Below the pieces are notes generated by a model that was given only the letters and a program-made list of their open reading frames with translations, searched no databases and had not been told where the DNA came from. This document shows, one piece after another, positions 48,301-63,300 of a DNA stretch of 64,000 nucleotides. Each line of letters starts with the position of its first letter. Positions within the stretch are counted from its first letter, which is position 1. Made by a program: the position numbers and the translations under genes. This DNA comes from Paraescarpia echinospica (lineage: Eukaryota > Annelida > Polychaeta > Sabellida > Siboglinidae), in the NCBI GenBank assembly GCA_020002185.1, contig CM034533.1, positions 50,244,418 to 50,308,417 on the forward strand, in the 5' to 3' direction.

Positions 48301-51300
48301 ACAACGCTTATTGGAAATAATCCTATTCCTACTACTCGTTTGGATGCTATAAGTATTATTTATTTATGTTATCAATGTAAGCAATTAACTAAATGAACTT
48401 GTTTTGCACTTTTTAAAGAAATGACAAATTTGATAATTGTTTTTTTAGCATGTGCTACTGAATGTACCGCGTGCACTGGAGGTACCAGTGCAGAGTGCTC
48501 TGCCTGCTCGGCCGGATACTACCTAGATACCACGACGTGCACTGGTAACAAAAATACTTCTAATACTATATTGATTACTACACGTGTTTCTTCTGCATAT
48601 AGGTTGGGAAATGAAAACAACACAAAGCCTATATGTGTAAATTTGATGTTGATGTGTCAGACATGCCATGCATGATAATCTATGGAACCTATGGAAAACG
48701 ACTGATCTGGTCTACTGCTCTGGCCAGCCAATGNNNNNNNNNNNNNNNNNNNNNNNNNNNNNNNNNNNNNNNNNNNNNNNNNNNNNNNNNNNNNNNNNNN
48801 NNNNNNNNNNNNNNNNNNNNNNNNNNNNNNNNNNNNNNNNNNNNNNNNNNNNNNNNNNNNNNNNNNNNNNNNNNNNNNNNNNNNNNNNNNNNNNNNNNNN
48901 NNNNNNNNNNNNNNNNNNNNNNNNNNNNNNNNNNNNNNNNNNNNNNNNNNNNNNNNNNNNNNNNNNNNNNNNNNNNNNNNNNNNNNNNNNNNNNNNNNNN
49001 NNNNNNNNNNNNNNNNNNNNNNNNNNNNNNNNNNNNNNNNNNNNNNNNNNNNNNNNNNNNNNNNNNNNNNNNNNNNNNNNNNNNNNNNNNNNNNNNNNNN
49101 NNNNNNNNNNNNNNNNNNNNNNNNNNNNNNNNNNNNNNNNNNNNNNNNNNNNNNNNNNNNNNNNNNNNNNNNNNNNNNNNNNNNNNNNNNNNNNNNNNNN
49201 NNNNNNNNNNNNNNNNNNNNNNNNNNNNNNNNNNNNNNNNNNNNNNNNNNNNNNNNNNNNNNNNNNNNNNNNNNNNNNNNNNNNNNNNNNNNNNNNNNNN
49301 NNNNNNNNNNNNNNNNNNNNNNNNNNNNNNNNNNNNNNNNNNNNNNNNNNNNNNNNNNNNNNNNNNNNNNNNNNNNNNNNNNNNNNNNNNNNNNNNNNNN
49401 NNNNNNNNNNNNNNNNNNNNNNNNNNNNNNNNNNNNNNNNNNNNNNNNNNNNNNNNNNNNNNNNNNNNNNNNNNNNNNNNNNNNNNNNNNNNNNNNNNNN
49501 NNNNNNNNNNNNNNNNNNNNNNNNNNNNNNNNNNNNNNNNNNNNNNNNNNNNNNNNNNNNNNNNNNNNNNNNNNNNNNNNNNNNNNNNNNNNNNNNNNNN
49601 NNNNNNNNNNNNNNNNNNNNNNNNNNNNNNNNNNNNNNNNNNNNNNNNNNNNNNNNNNNNNNNNNNNNNNNNNNNNNNNNNNNNNNNNNNNNNNNNNNNN
49701 NNNNNNNNNNNNNNNNNNNNNNNNNNNNNNNNNGATTTTCTTGTTAAACATAACTTGATAAACCCATCTCAACATGGGTTTCTAAAAGCGAGGTCATGCT
49801 TAACAAATATGTTATGTTTTTTGGAAGATATCACTAATTGGGTAGATGATGGATCACCAGTAGATATCATCTACTTAGATTTTCAAAAAGCTTTCGACAA
49901 AGTGCCACATCAGAGATTACTGCTTAAACTAAAATCCCATGGCATAGGAAATGGTATAATTAACTGGATAGAAAAATGGCTGATTGACAGAAGACAACGG
50001 GTAGTTGTTGATGGGGAGGCTTCAAACTGGAAATCAGTTTGAGTGGGGTTCCACAGGGATCAGTACTGGGACCTATATTATTCTTAATATATATAAACGA
50101 TTTGGACGATGATATAGCTAGCAAGGTGTTGAAATTTGCAGATGATACAAAAGTGTTTAGAATGATTAAAAGTGATGGAGATAGACAGCATTTACAAGAT
50201 GATCTTGACAGGTTGATCAAATGGTCTGAAAAGTGGCAAATGCTGTTCAATTTTGGGAAATGTAAATGCCTCCACACAGGACATGGGAACGAAGAGGTAG
50301 AATATACAATGGGGGGTACTGTACTAAGTACTACTGTAAAAAGAAAGACTTAGAGGGCCGACAATTAGTGCTGACATGAAGGTTTCAGAGCAGTGTGGAA
50401 TTGCAGCTTCAAAGGGAAATCAAATCCTTGGATTGATTAGGCGAAATATAGCATATAAAGAAAAGAACTAATAATACCGCTGTACAAAACAATAGTTAGG
50501 CCTCATTTAGAATATTGTATACAAGCGTGGAGGCCATACCGCAAGAAGGACATAGATATGCTAGAAAGAGTACAGAGGAGAGCGACTAAAATGATACCAA
50601 AACTGAGGTATCTTAGTTATGAAAAACGCCTAAAAGAATGTGGTTTAACAACACTAGAGACCAGGAGATTGAGAGGAGATCAGATAGAAGTGTTTAAAAT
50701 ATTGAATGGTTATGAAAATATTGATAGAAATATGTTTTTTCAGTTAAGAAAGATAGAAAGATTAGAGGACATGAAGTTACATTAGTAAAGGAGCAGTGTA
50801 GATTAGACGTGAGAAAGTTCTCATTTTCACAAAGGACTGTGAATGAATGGAACAGATTATCTGATGATTGTGTGGGTTCTAGTAGTGTGAATATGTTTAA
50901 AAATAAAATCGACACATACCTCAGAAGGGCTGGATATATGTAGATAAAAGGGTTGGACTCTCGATAAGCCAAAGGGCTTCCTTGTCCACCTGCCATCTAG
51001 AGTTAATTGTCTGGATGGCAATCTTGTTAAATCTTGTTAAATCTTGTAAACTTTGATGTTGAAGTGTCAGACGTGCCATGCATGATAATCTATGGACCCT
51101 ATCGAAAACGACTGATCTGTTCTACGGCTCTGGCCAGCGATTGGTGATAATGACGATGATGGCGAAAGAAAATAGTGTACAAAGTAACCTATTTTCCAAG
51201 GTTCGAACAAAATGCCTGTATGTGTGTTTTTAACAGATGCTACTGAATATTTCATGTGGAATGCAGGTACCTAAATACCACAATGTGCATTGAAAACAAA

Positions 51301-54300
51301 TCATACACCTATTACTCTTTTGGATGCTATAACTGTTATTTATTAATATTATCATCAATGGAACCAATGAACTTGTTTGGCACATTTTAAAGAAATTACA
51401 AACTCGATAATTGTTTTTTTAGCATGTGCTACTGAATGTACCGCGTGCACTGGAGGTACCAGTGCAGAGTGCTCCGCCTGCACGACCGGATACTACCTAG
51501 ATACCACGACATGCACTGGTAACAAAAATACATCTAATACTATTTTGTTACTACACATTTTTCCTCTGCATATACGTTGGGAAATGACTGCAACACAAAA
51601 CCTATATGTGTAACTTTGATGTTGAAGTGTCCGAAGTGCCATGCTTGATAATCTATTGACCCTATCGAAAACGACTGATCTGTTCTACTACTCTGGCCAG
51701 CGAATGGTGATAATGATGATGTTGTTGAAAGGATGTAATATATAAATTAGCCTGTTTTTGTTTTTTGAGCAGTTGGTACTAAATGTTTCACGTGCAATGC
51801 AGTCGCTAAGACACAATGTACTGGTTGTTTGGGCAGTTATTACCCAAATGCCACAGTGCTTATTGAAAAAATCCTACTCCTACTACTCGTTTGGATGCTA
51901 TAAGTATTAATTATTTATGTTATCAATGTAAGCAATTAACTAAATGAACTTGTTTTGCACTTTTTAAAGAAATGACAAATTTGATAATTGTTTTTTTTAG
52001 CATGTGCTACTGAATGTACCGCGTGCACTGGAGGTACCAGTGCAGAGTGCTCCGCCTGCACGGCTGGATACTACCTAGATACCACTACGTGCATTGGTAA
52101 CAAAAATACTTCTAATACTATTTTGGTTACTACACATTTTTCCTCTGCATATAGGTTGGGAAATGAAAGCAACACAAAGCCTATATGTGTAACTTTGATG
52201 TTGAAGTGTCCGAAATGCCATGCTTGATAATCTACGGACCCTATCAAAAACGACTGATCTGTTCTACTGCGCTTGCCAGCCAATGGTTATAATGACGATG
52301 TTGGTGAAAGTATGTAATATATAAATTAGCCTGTTTTTGAAGGTTTGAACCATATGTCAGTATCGAGACTTGTTTATTCAGCAGGTGGTACTAAATATTT
52401 CACGTCCAATGCAGGCGCTAAGACAAAATGTCCTGGCTGTTTGGAAAAATAATACCCAAATGCCACAACGCTTATTGGAAAAAATTACATTCCTAATAAT
52501 CTTGGATGCTATAAGTGTTATTTATTAAAGTTATCATCAGTGTAAGAAATTAAGTAAATGAAATTGTTTTGTACTTTTTAAAGAAATAACAAATTCGATA
52601 ATTTTTTTTTTTCAGCATGTGCTACTGAATGTACCGCATGCACTGGAGGTACCAGTGCAGAGTGCTCCGCCTGCACGACCGGATACTACCTAGATACCAC
52701 GACATGCACTGGTAAGACAAATACTTCTAATACTATTTTGGTTACTACATGTATTTCTTCTGCATATAGGTTGGGAAATGAAAACAACACAAAGCCTATA
52801 TGTGTAACTTTGGTGTTGATGTGTCAGACATGCCATGCATGATAATCTATGGTCCCTATCGAAAACGACTGATCTGTTCTAATGCTCTGGCCAGCGAATG
52901 GTGATAATGATGATGTTGGTGAAAGGATGTAATCTATAAATTAGCCCGTTTTTATTTTTTTAGCAGTTGGTACTAAATGTTTCACGTGCAATGCAGGCGC
53001 TGAGACACAATGTCCTGGTTGTTTGGACAGTTAATACCCAAATGCCACAATGCTTATTGGAAAAAATCCTATTCCTACTACTCGTTTGGATGCTATAAGT
53101 ATTATTTATTTATGTTATCAATGTAAGCAATTAACTAAATGAACTTGTTTTGCACTTTTTAAAGAAATGCCAAATTTGATAATTGTTTTTTTAGCATGTG
53201 CTACTGAATGTACCGCGTGCACTGGAGGTACCAGTGCAGAGTGCTCTGCCTGCTCGGCCGGATACTACCTAGACACCACGACGTGCACTGGTAACAAAAA
53301 TACTTCTAATACTATATTGATTACTACACGTGTTTCTTCTGCATATAGGTTGGGAATTAAAAACAACACAAAGCCTATATGTGTAACTTTGGTGTTGAAG
53401 TGTCCGAAGTGCCATGCTTTATAATCAATGGACCCTATCGAAAACGACTGATCTGTACTAATGCTCTGGCCAGCGAATGGTGATAATGATGATGTTGGTG
53501 AAAGGATGTAATATATAAATTAGCATGTTTTTATTTTTTCAGCAGTTGGTACTAAATGTTTCACGTGCAATGCAGGCGCTGAGACACAATGTCCTGGTTG
53601 TTTGGACAGTTAATACCCAAATGCCACAACGCTTATTGGAAACAATCCTATTCCTACTACTCGATTGGATGCTATAAGTATTATTTATTTATGTTATCAA
53701 TGTAAGCAATTAACTAAATGAACTTGTTTTGCACTTTTTAAAGAAATGACAAATTTGATAATTGTTTTTTTTAGCATGTGCTACTGAATGTACCGCGTGC
53801 ACTGGAGGTACCAGTGCAGAGTGCTCCGCCTGCACGGCTGGATACTACCTAGATACCACTACGTGCATTGGTAACAAAAATACTTCTAATACTATTTTGG
53901 TTACTACACATTTTTCCTCTGCATATAGGTTGGGAAATGAAAGCAACACAAAGCCTATATGTGTAACTTTGATGTTGAAGTGTCCGAAATGCCATGCTTG
54001 ATAATCTACGGACCCTATCAAAAACGACTGATCTGTTCTACTGCGCTTGCCAGCCAATGGTTATAATGACGATGTTGGTGAAAGTATGTAATATATAAAT
54101 TAGCCTGTTTTTGAAGGTTTGAACCATATGTCAGTATCGAGACTTGTTTATTCAGCAGGTGGTACTAAATATTTCACGTCCAATGCAGGCGCTAAGACAA
54201 AATGTCCTGGCTGTTTGGAAAAATAATACCCAAATGCCACAACGCTTATTGGAAAAAATTACATTCCTAATAATCTTGGATGCTATAAGTGTTATTTATT

Positions 54301-57300
54301 AAAGTTATCATCAGTGTAAGAAATTAAGTAAATGAAATTGTTTTGTACTTTTTAAAGAAATAACAAATTCGATAATTTTTTTTTTTCAGCATGTGCTACT
54401 GAATGTACCGCATGCACTGGAGGTACCAGTGCAGAGTGCTCCGCCTGCACGACCGGATACTACCTAGATACCACGACATGCACTGGTAAGACAAATACTT
54501 CTAATACTATTTTGGTTACTACATGTATTTCTTCTGCATATAGGTTGGGAAATGAAAACAACACAAAGCCTATATGTGTAACTTTGGTGTTGATGTGTCA
54601 GACATGCCATGCATGATAATCTATGGTCCCTATCGAAAACGACTGATCTGTTCTAATGCTCTGGCCAGCGAATGGTGATAATGATGATGTTGGTGAAAGG
54701 ATGTAATCTATAAATTAGCCCGTTTTTATTTTTTTAGCAGTTGGTACTAAATGTTTCACGTGCAATGCAGGCGCTGAGACACAATGTCCTGGTTGTTTGG
54801 ACAGTTAATACCCAAATGCCACAATGCTTATTGGAGAAAATCCTATTCCTACTACTCGTTTGGATGCTATAAGTATTATTTATTTATGTTATCAATGTAA
54901 GCAATTAACTAAATGAACTTGTTTTGCACTTTTTAAAGAAATGCCAAATTTGATAATTGTTTTTTTAGCATGTGCTACTGAATGTACCGCGTGCACTGGA
55001 GGTACCAGTGCAGAGTGCTCTGCCTGCTCGGCCGGATACTACCTAGACACCACGACGTGCACTGGTAACAAAAATACTTCTAATACTATATTGATTACTA
55101 CACGTGTTTCTTCTGCATATAGGTTGGGAATTAAAAACAACACAAAGCCTATATGTGTAACTTTGGTGTTGAAGTGTCCGAAGTGCCATGCTTTATAATC
55201 AATGGACCCTATCGAAAACGACTGATCTGTACTAATGCTCTGGCCAGCGAATGGTGATAATGATGATGTTGGTGAAAGGATGTAATATATAAAGTAGCAT
55301 GTTTTTATTTTTTCAGCAGTTGGTACTAAATGTTTCACGTGCAATGCAGGCGCTGAGACACAATGTCCTGGTTGTTTGGACAGTTAATACCCAAATGCCA
55401 CAACGCTTATTGGAAACAATCCTATTCCTACTACTCGATTGGATGCTATAAGTATTATTTATTTATGTTATCAATGTAAGCAATTAACTAAATGAACTTG
55501 TTTTGCACTTTTTAAAGAAATGACAAATTTGATAATTGTTTTTTTAGCATGTGCTACTGAATGTACCGCGTGCACTGGAGGTACCAGTGCAGAGTGCTCT
55601 GCCTGCTCGGCCGGATACTACCTAGATACCACGACGTGCACTGGTAACAAAAATACTTCTAATACTATATTGATTACTACACGTGTTTCTTCTGCATATA
55701 GGTTGGGAAATGAAAACAACACAAAGCCTATATGTGTAACTTTGGTGTTGAAGTGTCCGAAGTGCCATGCTTTATAATCAATGGACCCTATCGAAAACGA
55801 CTGATCTGTTCTAATGCTCTGGCCAGCGAGTAGTGATAATGATGATGTTGGTGAAAGGATGTAATATATAAATTAGCCTGTTTTTGAAGGTTTGAACCAT
55901 ATGTCAGTATCGAGACTTGTTTATTCAGCAGGTGGTACTAAATATTTCACGTGCAATGCAGGCGCTAAGACACAATGTCCTGGTTGTTTGGACAGTTAAT
56001 ACCCAAATGCCACAATGCTTATTGGAAAAAATCCTACTCCTACTACTCGTTTGGATGCTATAAGTATTATTTATTTATGTTATCAATGTAAGCAATTAAC
56101 TAAATGAACTTGTTTTGCACTTTTTAAAGAAATGACAAATTTGATAATTGTTTTTTTAGCATGTGCTACTGAATGTACCGCGTGCACTGGAGGTACCAGT
56201 GCAGAGTGCTCTGCCTGCACGGCCGGATACTACCTAGATACCACGACGTGCACTGGTAACAAAAATAGTTCTAATACTATATTAATTACTACACGTGTTT
56301 CTTCTGCATATAGGTTGGGAAATAAAAACAATAACACCAAGCGAGTATGTGTAACCTTAATGTTGAAGTGTCAGACTTGCAACCCTTGATAATCTGTCGA
56401 CACTTGCGAAAACGTATCATCTGTTCTACGGCTACAGTCAACGATTGGTGATGATGACGATGATGGCGAAAGAAAATAGTGTACAAAGTAACCTATTTTC
56501 CAAGGTTCGAACAAAATGCCTGTATCTACACTAGTGTTTTTTTAACAGATGCTACTGAATATTTCACGTAGAATGCAGGTACTAAGACAAAATGTCTTGG
56601 CTGTAAATATAGATACTACCTAAATGCCACAATGTGCATTGAAAACAAATCATACACCTATTACTCTTTTGGATGCTATAACTGTTATTTATTAATATTA
56701 TCATCAATGGAAGCAATAAACTAAATGAACTTGTTTGGCACATTTTAAAGAAATTACAAACTCGATAATTGTTTTTATGTGGGACAGTGTTCCTTGTTAA
56801 TGTAGTGGTGTTACTGACTCAGAATCGTAGCTAGTTTGCTGTAAATAACAAGGCAGATGTAAGTTTGTACCAGAGCTTTGTATTAAGCCAAACATTAAAC
56901 CATACAATACAATATGTACATGAATTGCCTTAGCCTATATAATTCTAATAAATAATTTACCGCAAAGGTGAGGGGAACCAACCACACACAGGTGGTGGAA
57001 CTCACCCATAAATTGCCAAACTAAAACCCTATGCAGAAGGGGAAAGCGTCAATGCGCCCAAAAACCCCTTCGCTACCTCATGTAGGGAGATGAATACCAG
57101 AAAACGCCCGTGAGGTCAGTAGGAATTGTCCAATGTCAACCGTATAACTACAAACATTCTATACAAATATCCAACATGCATATACAATGTAACATGTAAA
57201 AACGCCAAACATAATTCTACCAAAAAACCTGCAATTGTAAACATGACATGTTAAGTTGACAAGACATGCTAGCGGTCAGATGCAGCAAACAAATCCCACT

Positions 57301-60300
57301 AGAGATTAATCACCTAGGTGCAGATGGGGTAGGCGGGTGGGAACAACAGATCTAGATGCAATGTAACCGCAAATTATCGCAGGATATAATAAACTCTCTC
57401 AAATCAGAGTAAACGATCAATATGTAAGAGACAAATGTAATACCTTTTCTCCGTGACAATTTCAAAGTGGGAAGCTAAAATGGTGTCATGCCTTTATATA
57501 CGCAGGAATTGTCACGTGACTTAGTTCCCCGGATATACCGTAAAAACAAAATTTAGGAGTCGGGCCAATGCCCACATAAAAGTCATTTGATGTGCATCAT
57601 AATGTCATATTTTCAGCATGTGCTACTGAATGTACCTCTTGCACTGGAGGTACCAGTGCAGAGTGCTCCACCTGCACGACCGGATACTACCTAGATACCA
57701 CGACATGCACTGGTAAGACAAATACTTCTAATACTATTTTGGTTACTACACGTATTTCTTCTGCATATAGGTTGGGAAATGAAAACATCACAAAGCCTAT
57801 ATGTGTAACTTTGGTGTTGATGTGTCAGACATGCCATGCATGATAATCTATGGTCCCTATCTAAAACGACTGATCTGTTCTAATGCTCTGGCCAGCGAAT
57901 GGTGATAATGATGATGTTGGTGAAAGGATGTAATATATAAATTAGCCTGTTTTTATTTTTTGAGCAGTTGGTACTAAATGTTTCACGTGCAATGCAGGCA
58001 CTAAGACACAATGTCCTGGTTGTTTGGACAGTTAATACCCAAATGCCACAACGCTTGTTGGAAAAAATCCTATTCCTACTACTCGTTTGGATGCTATAAG
58101 TATTATTTATTTATGTTATCAATGTAAGCAATTAACTAAATGAACTTGTTTTGCACTTTTTAAAGAAATGACAAATTTTACAATTGTTTTTTTAGCATGT
58201 GCTACTGAATGTACCGCGTGCACTGGAGGTACCAGTGCAGAGTGCTCTGCCTGCACGGCCGGATACTACCTAGATACCACGACGTGCACTGGTAACAAAA
58301 ATACTTCAAATACTATATTGATTACTACACGTGTTTCTTCTGCATATAGGTTGGGAAATGAAAACATCACAAAGCCTATATGTGTAACTTTGGTGGTGAT
58401 GTGTCAGACATGACATGCATGATAATCTATGGAACCTATGGAAAACGACTGATCTGTTCTACTGCTCTTGCCAGCCAATGGTGATAATGGTTATGTTGGT
58501 GAAAGTATGTAATATATAAATTAGCCTGTTTTTGAAGATTTGAACCATATGTCAGTATCGAGACTTGTTTATTCAGCAGGTGGTACTAAATATTTCACGT
58601 CCAATGCAGGCGCTAAGACAAAATGTCCTGGCTGTTTGGACAAATAATACCCAAATGCCACAACGCTTATTGGAAAAAATTATATTCCTAATAATCTTGG
58701 ATGCTATAACTGTTATTTATTAATATTATCATCAATGGAAGCAATAAACTAAATGAACTTGTTTGGCACATTTTAAAGAAATTACAAACTCGATAATTGT
58801 ATTTTCAGCATGTGCTACTGAATGTACCTCTTGCACTGGAGGTACCAGTGCAGAGTGCTCCGCCTGCACGACCGGATACTACCTAGATACCACGACATGC
58901 ACTGGTAAGACAAATACTTCTAATACTATTTTGGTTACTACACGTATTTCTTCTGCATATAGGTTGGGAAATGAAAACATCACAAAGCCTATATGTGTAA
59001 CTTTGGTGTTGATGTGTCAGACATGCCATGCATGATAATCTATGGTCCCTATCTAAAACGACTGATCTGTTCTAATGCTCTGGCCAGCGAATGGTGATAA
59101 TGATGATGTTGGTGAAAGGATGTAATATATAAATTAGCCTGTTTTTATTTTTTTAGCAGTTGGTACTAAATGTTTCACGTGCAATGCAGGCGCTGAGACA
59201 CAATGTCCTGGTTGTTTGGACAGTTAATACCCAAATGCCACAATGCTTATTGGAAAAAATCCTATTCCTACTACTCGTTTGGATGCTATAAGTATTATTT
59301 ATTTATGTTATCAATGTAAGCAATTAACTAAATGAACTTGTTTTGCACTTTTTAAAGAAATGACAAATTTGATAATTGTTTTTTTAGCATGTGCTACTGA
59401 ATGTACCGCGTGCACTGGAGGTACCAGTGCAGAGTGCTCTGCCTGCTCGGCCGGATACTACCTAGACACCACGACGTGCACTGGTAACAAAAATACTTCT
59501 AGTACTATATTGATTACTACACGTGTTTCTTCTGCATATAGGTTGGGAAATAAAAACAACACAAAGCCTATATGTGTAACTTTGGTGTTGAAGTGTCCGA
59601 AGTGCCATGCTTTATAATCAATGGACCCTATCGAAAACGACTGATCTGTTCTAATGCTCTGGCCAGCGAATGGTGATAATGATGATGTTGGTGAAAGGAT
59701 GTAATATATAAATTAGCCTGTTTTTATTTGTTCAGCAGTTGGTACTAAATGTTTCACGTGCAATGCAGGCGCTGAGACACAATGTCCTGGTTGTTTGGAC
59801 AGTTAATACCCAAATGCCACAACGCTTATTGGAAACAATCCTATTCCTACTACTCGATTGGATGCTATAAGTATTATTTATTTATGTTATCAATGTAAGC
59901 AATTAACTAAATGAACTTGTTTTGCACTTTTTAAAGAAATGACAAATTTGATAATTGTTTTTTTAGCATGTGCTACTGAATGTACCGCGTGCACTGGAGG
60001 TACCAGTGCAGAGTGCTCTGCCTGCTCGGCCGGATACTACCTAGATACCACGACGTGCACTGGTAACAAAAATACTTCAAATACTATATTGATTACTACA
60101 CGTGTTTCTTTTGCATATAGGTTGGGAAATCAAAACAATAACACCAAGCGAGTATGTGTAACCTTAATGTTGAAATGTCAGACTTGCAACCCTTGATAAT
60201 CTGTCGACACTTGCGAAAACGTATCATCTGTTCTACGGCTACAGCCAACGTTTGGTGATGATGACGATGATGGCGAAAGAAAATTGTGAACAAAGTAACC

Positions 60301-63300
60301 TATTTTCCAAGGTTCGAACAAAATGCCTGTATCTACATTAGTGTTTTTTTAACATATGCTACTGAATATTTCACGTAGAATGCAGGTACTAAGACACAAT
60401 GTCTTGGCTGTAAATATAGATACTACCTAAATGCCACAATGTGCTTTGAAAACAAATGATACACCTATTACTCTTTTGGATGCTATAACTGTTATTTATT
60501 AATATTATCATCAATGGAAGCAATAAACTAAATGAACTTGTTTGGCACATTTTAAAGAAATTACAAACTCGATAATTGTTTTTTCAGCATGTGCTACTGA
60601 ATGTACCTCTTGCACTGGAGGTACCAATGCAGAGTGCTCCGCCTGCACGACCGGATACTACCTAGATACCACGACATGCACTGGTAAGAAAAATACTTCT
60701 AATACTATTTTGGTTACTACACGTATTTCTTCTGCATATAGGTTGGGAAATGAAAACAACACAAAGCCTATATGTGTAACTTTGGTGTTGATGTGTCCGA
60801 AGTGCCATGCTTTGTAATCAATGGACCCTATCGAAAACGACTGATCTGTTCTACTGCTCTGGCCAGCGAATGGTGATAATGATGATGTTGGTGAAAGGAT
60901 GTAATATATAAATTAGCCTGTTTTAATTTTTTCAGCAGTTGGTACTAAATGTTTCACGTGCAATGCAGGCGCTGAGACACAATGTCCTGGTTGTTTGGAC
61001 AGTTAATACCCAAATGCCACAAAGCTTATTGGAAAAAATCCTATTCCTACTACTCGTTTGGATGCTATAAGTATTATTTATTTATGTTATCAATGTAAGC
61101 AATTAACTAAATGAACTTGTTTTGCACTGTTTAAAGAAATGACAAATTTGATAATTGTTTTTTTAGCATGTGCTACTGAATGTACCGCGTGCACTGGAGG
61201 TACCAGTGCAGAGTGCTCTGCCTGCTCGGCCGGATACTACCTAGATACCACGACGTGCACTGGTAACAAAAATACTTCTAATACTATATTGATTACTACA
61301 CGTGTTTCTTCTACATATAGGTTGGGAAATGAAAACAACACAAAGCCTATATGTGTAACTTTGGTGTTGATGTGTCCGAAGTGCCATGCTTTGTAATCAA
61401 TGGACCCTATCGAAAACGACTGATCTGTTCTACTGCTCTGGCCAGCGAATGGTGATAATGATGATGTTGGTGAAAGGATGTAATATATAAATTAGCCTGT
61501 TTTAATTTTTTCAGCAGTTGGTACTAAATGTTTCACGTGCAATGCAGGCGCTGAGACACAATGTCCTGGTTGTTTGGACAGTTAATACCCAAATGCCACA
61601 ACGCTTGTTGGAAAAAATCCTATTCCTACTACTCGTTTGGATGCTATAAGTATTATTTATTTATGTTATCAATAAAAGCAATTAACTAAATGAACTTGTT
61701 TTGCACTTTTTGAATAAATGACAAATTTTACAATTGTTTTTTTAGCATGTGCTACTGAATGTACCGCGTGCACTGGAGGTACCAGTGCAGAGTGCTCCGC
61801 CTGCACGGCTGGATACTACCTAGATACCACTACGTGCACTGGTAAAAAAAATACTTCTAATACTATTTTGGTTTCTACACATTTTTCCTGTGCATATAGG
61901 TTGGGAAATGAAAACACAAAGCCTATATGTGTAACTTTGATGTTGAAGTGTCCGAAGTGCCATGCTTTATAATCAATGGACCCTATCGAAAACGACTGAT
62001 CTGTTCTACTGCTCTGGCCAGCGAATGGTGATAATGATGATGTTGGTGAAAGGATGTAATATATCAATTAGCCTGTTTTTATTTTTTCAGCAGTTGGTAC
62101 TAAATGTTTCACGTGCAATGCAGGCGCTAAGACACAATGTCCTGGTTGTTTGGACAGTTAATACCCAAATGCCACAACGCTTGTTGGAAAAAATCCTATT
62201 CCTACTACTCGTTTGGATGCTATAAGTATTATTTATTTATGTTATCAATAAAAGCAATTAACTAAATGAACTTGTTTTGCACTTTTTGAATAAATGACAA
62301 ATTTTACAATTGTTTTTTTAGCATGTGCTACTGAATGTACCGCGTGCACTGGAGGTACCAGTGCAGAGTGCTCTGCCTGCACGGCCGGATACTACCTAGA
62401 TACCACGACGTGCACTGGTAACAAAAATACTTCAAATACTATATTGATTACTACACGTGTTTCTTTTGCATATAGGTTGGGAAATCAAAACAATAACACC
62501 AAGCGAGTATGTGTAACCTTAATGTTGAAATGTCAGACTTGCAACCCTTGATAATCTGTCGACACTTGCGAAAACGTATCATCTGTTCTACGGCTACAGC
62601 CAACGATTGGTGATGATGACGATGATGGCGAAAGAAAATAGTGTACAAAGTAACCTATTTTCCAAGGTTCGAACAAAATGCCTGTATCTACACTAGTGTT
62701 TTTTTAACAGATGCTACTGAATATTTCACGTGGAATGCAGGTACTAAGACACAATGTCTTGTCTGTAAATATAGATACTACCTAAATGCCACAATGTGCA
62801 TTGAAAACAAATCATACACCTATTTCTCTTTTGGATGCTATAACTGTTATTTATTAATATTATCATCAATGGAAGCAATTAAATAAATGAACTTGTTTGG
62901 CACATTAAAATAAATTACAAACTCGATAATTGTTTTTTCAGCATGTGCTACTGAATGTACTGCATGCACTGGAGGTACCAGTGCAGAGTGCTCTGCCTGC
63001 ACGACCGGATACTACCTAGATACCACGACGTGCACTGGTAACAAAAATACTTCTAATACTATATTGATTACTACACGTGTTTCTTCTGCATATAGGTTGG
63101 GAAATGAAAACAACACAAAGCCTATATGTGTAACTTTGATGTTGATGTGTCAGACATGCCATGCATGATAATCTATGGAACCTATGGAAAACGACTGATC
63201 TGTTCTACTGCTCTGGCCAGCCAATGGTGATAATGATGATGTTGGTGAAAGGATGTAATATATAAATTAGCCTGTTTTTGAAGGATTGAACCATATGTCA

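Noticed and set aside
48633..50042. Frames of 359-469 codons crossing the gap
   Set aside because: They are mostly N. Only the CR1 part right of 49734 is real sequence.
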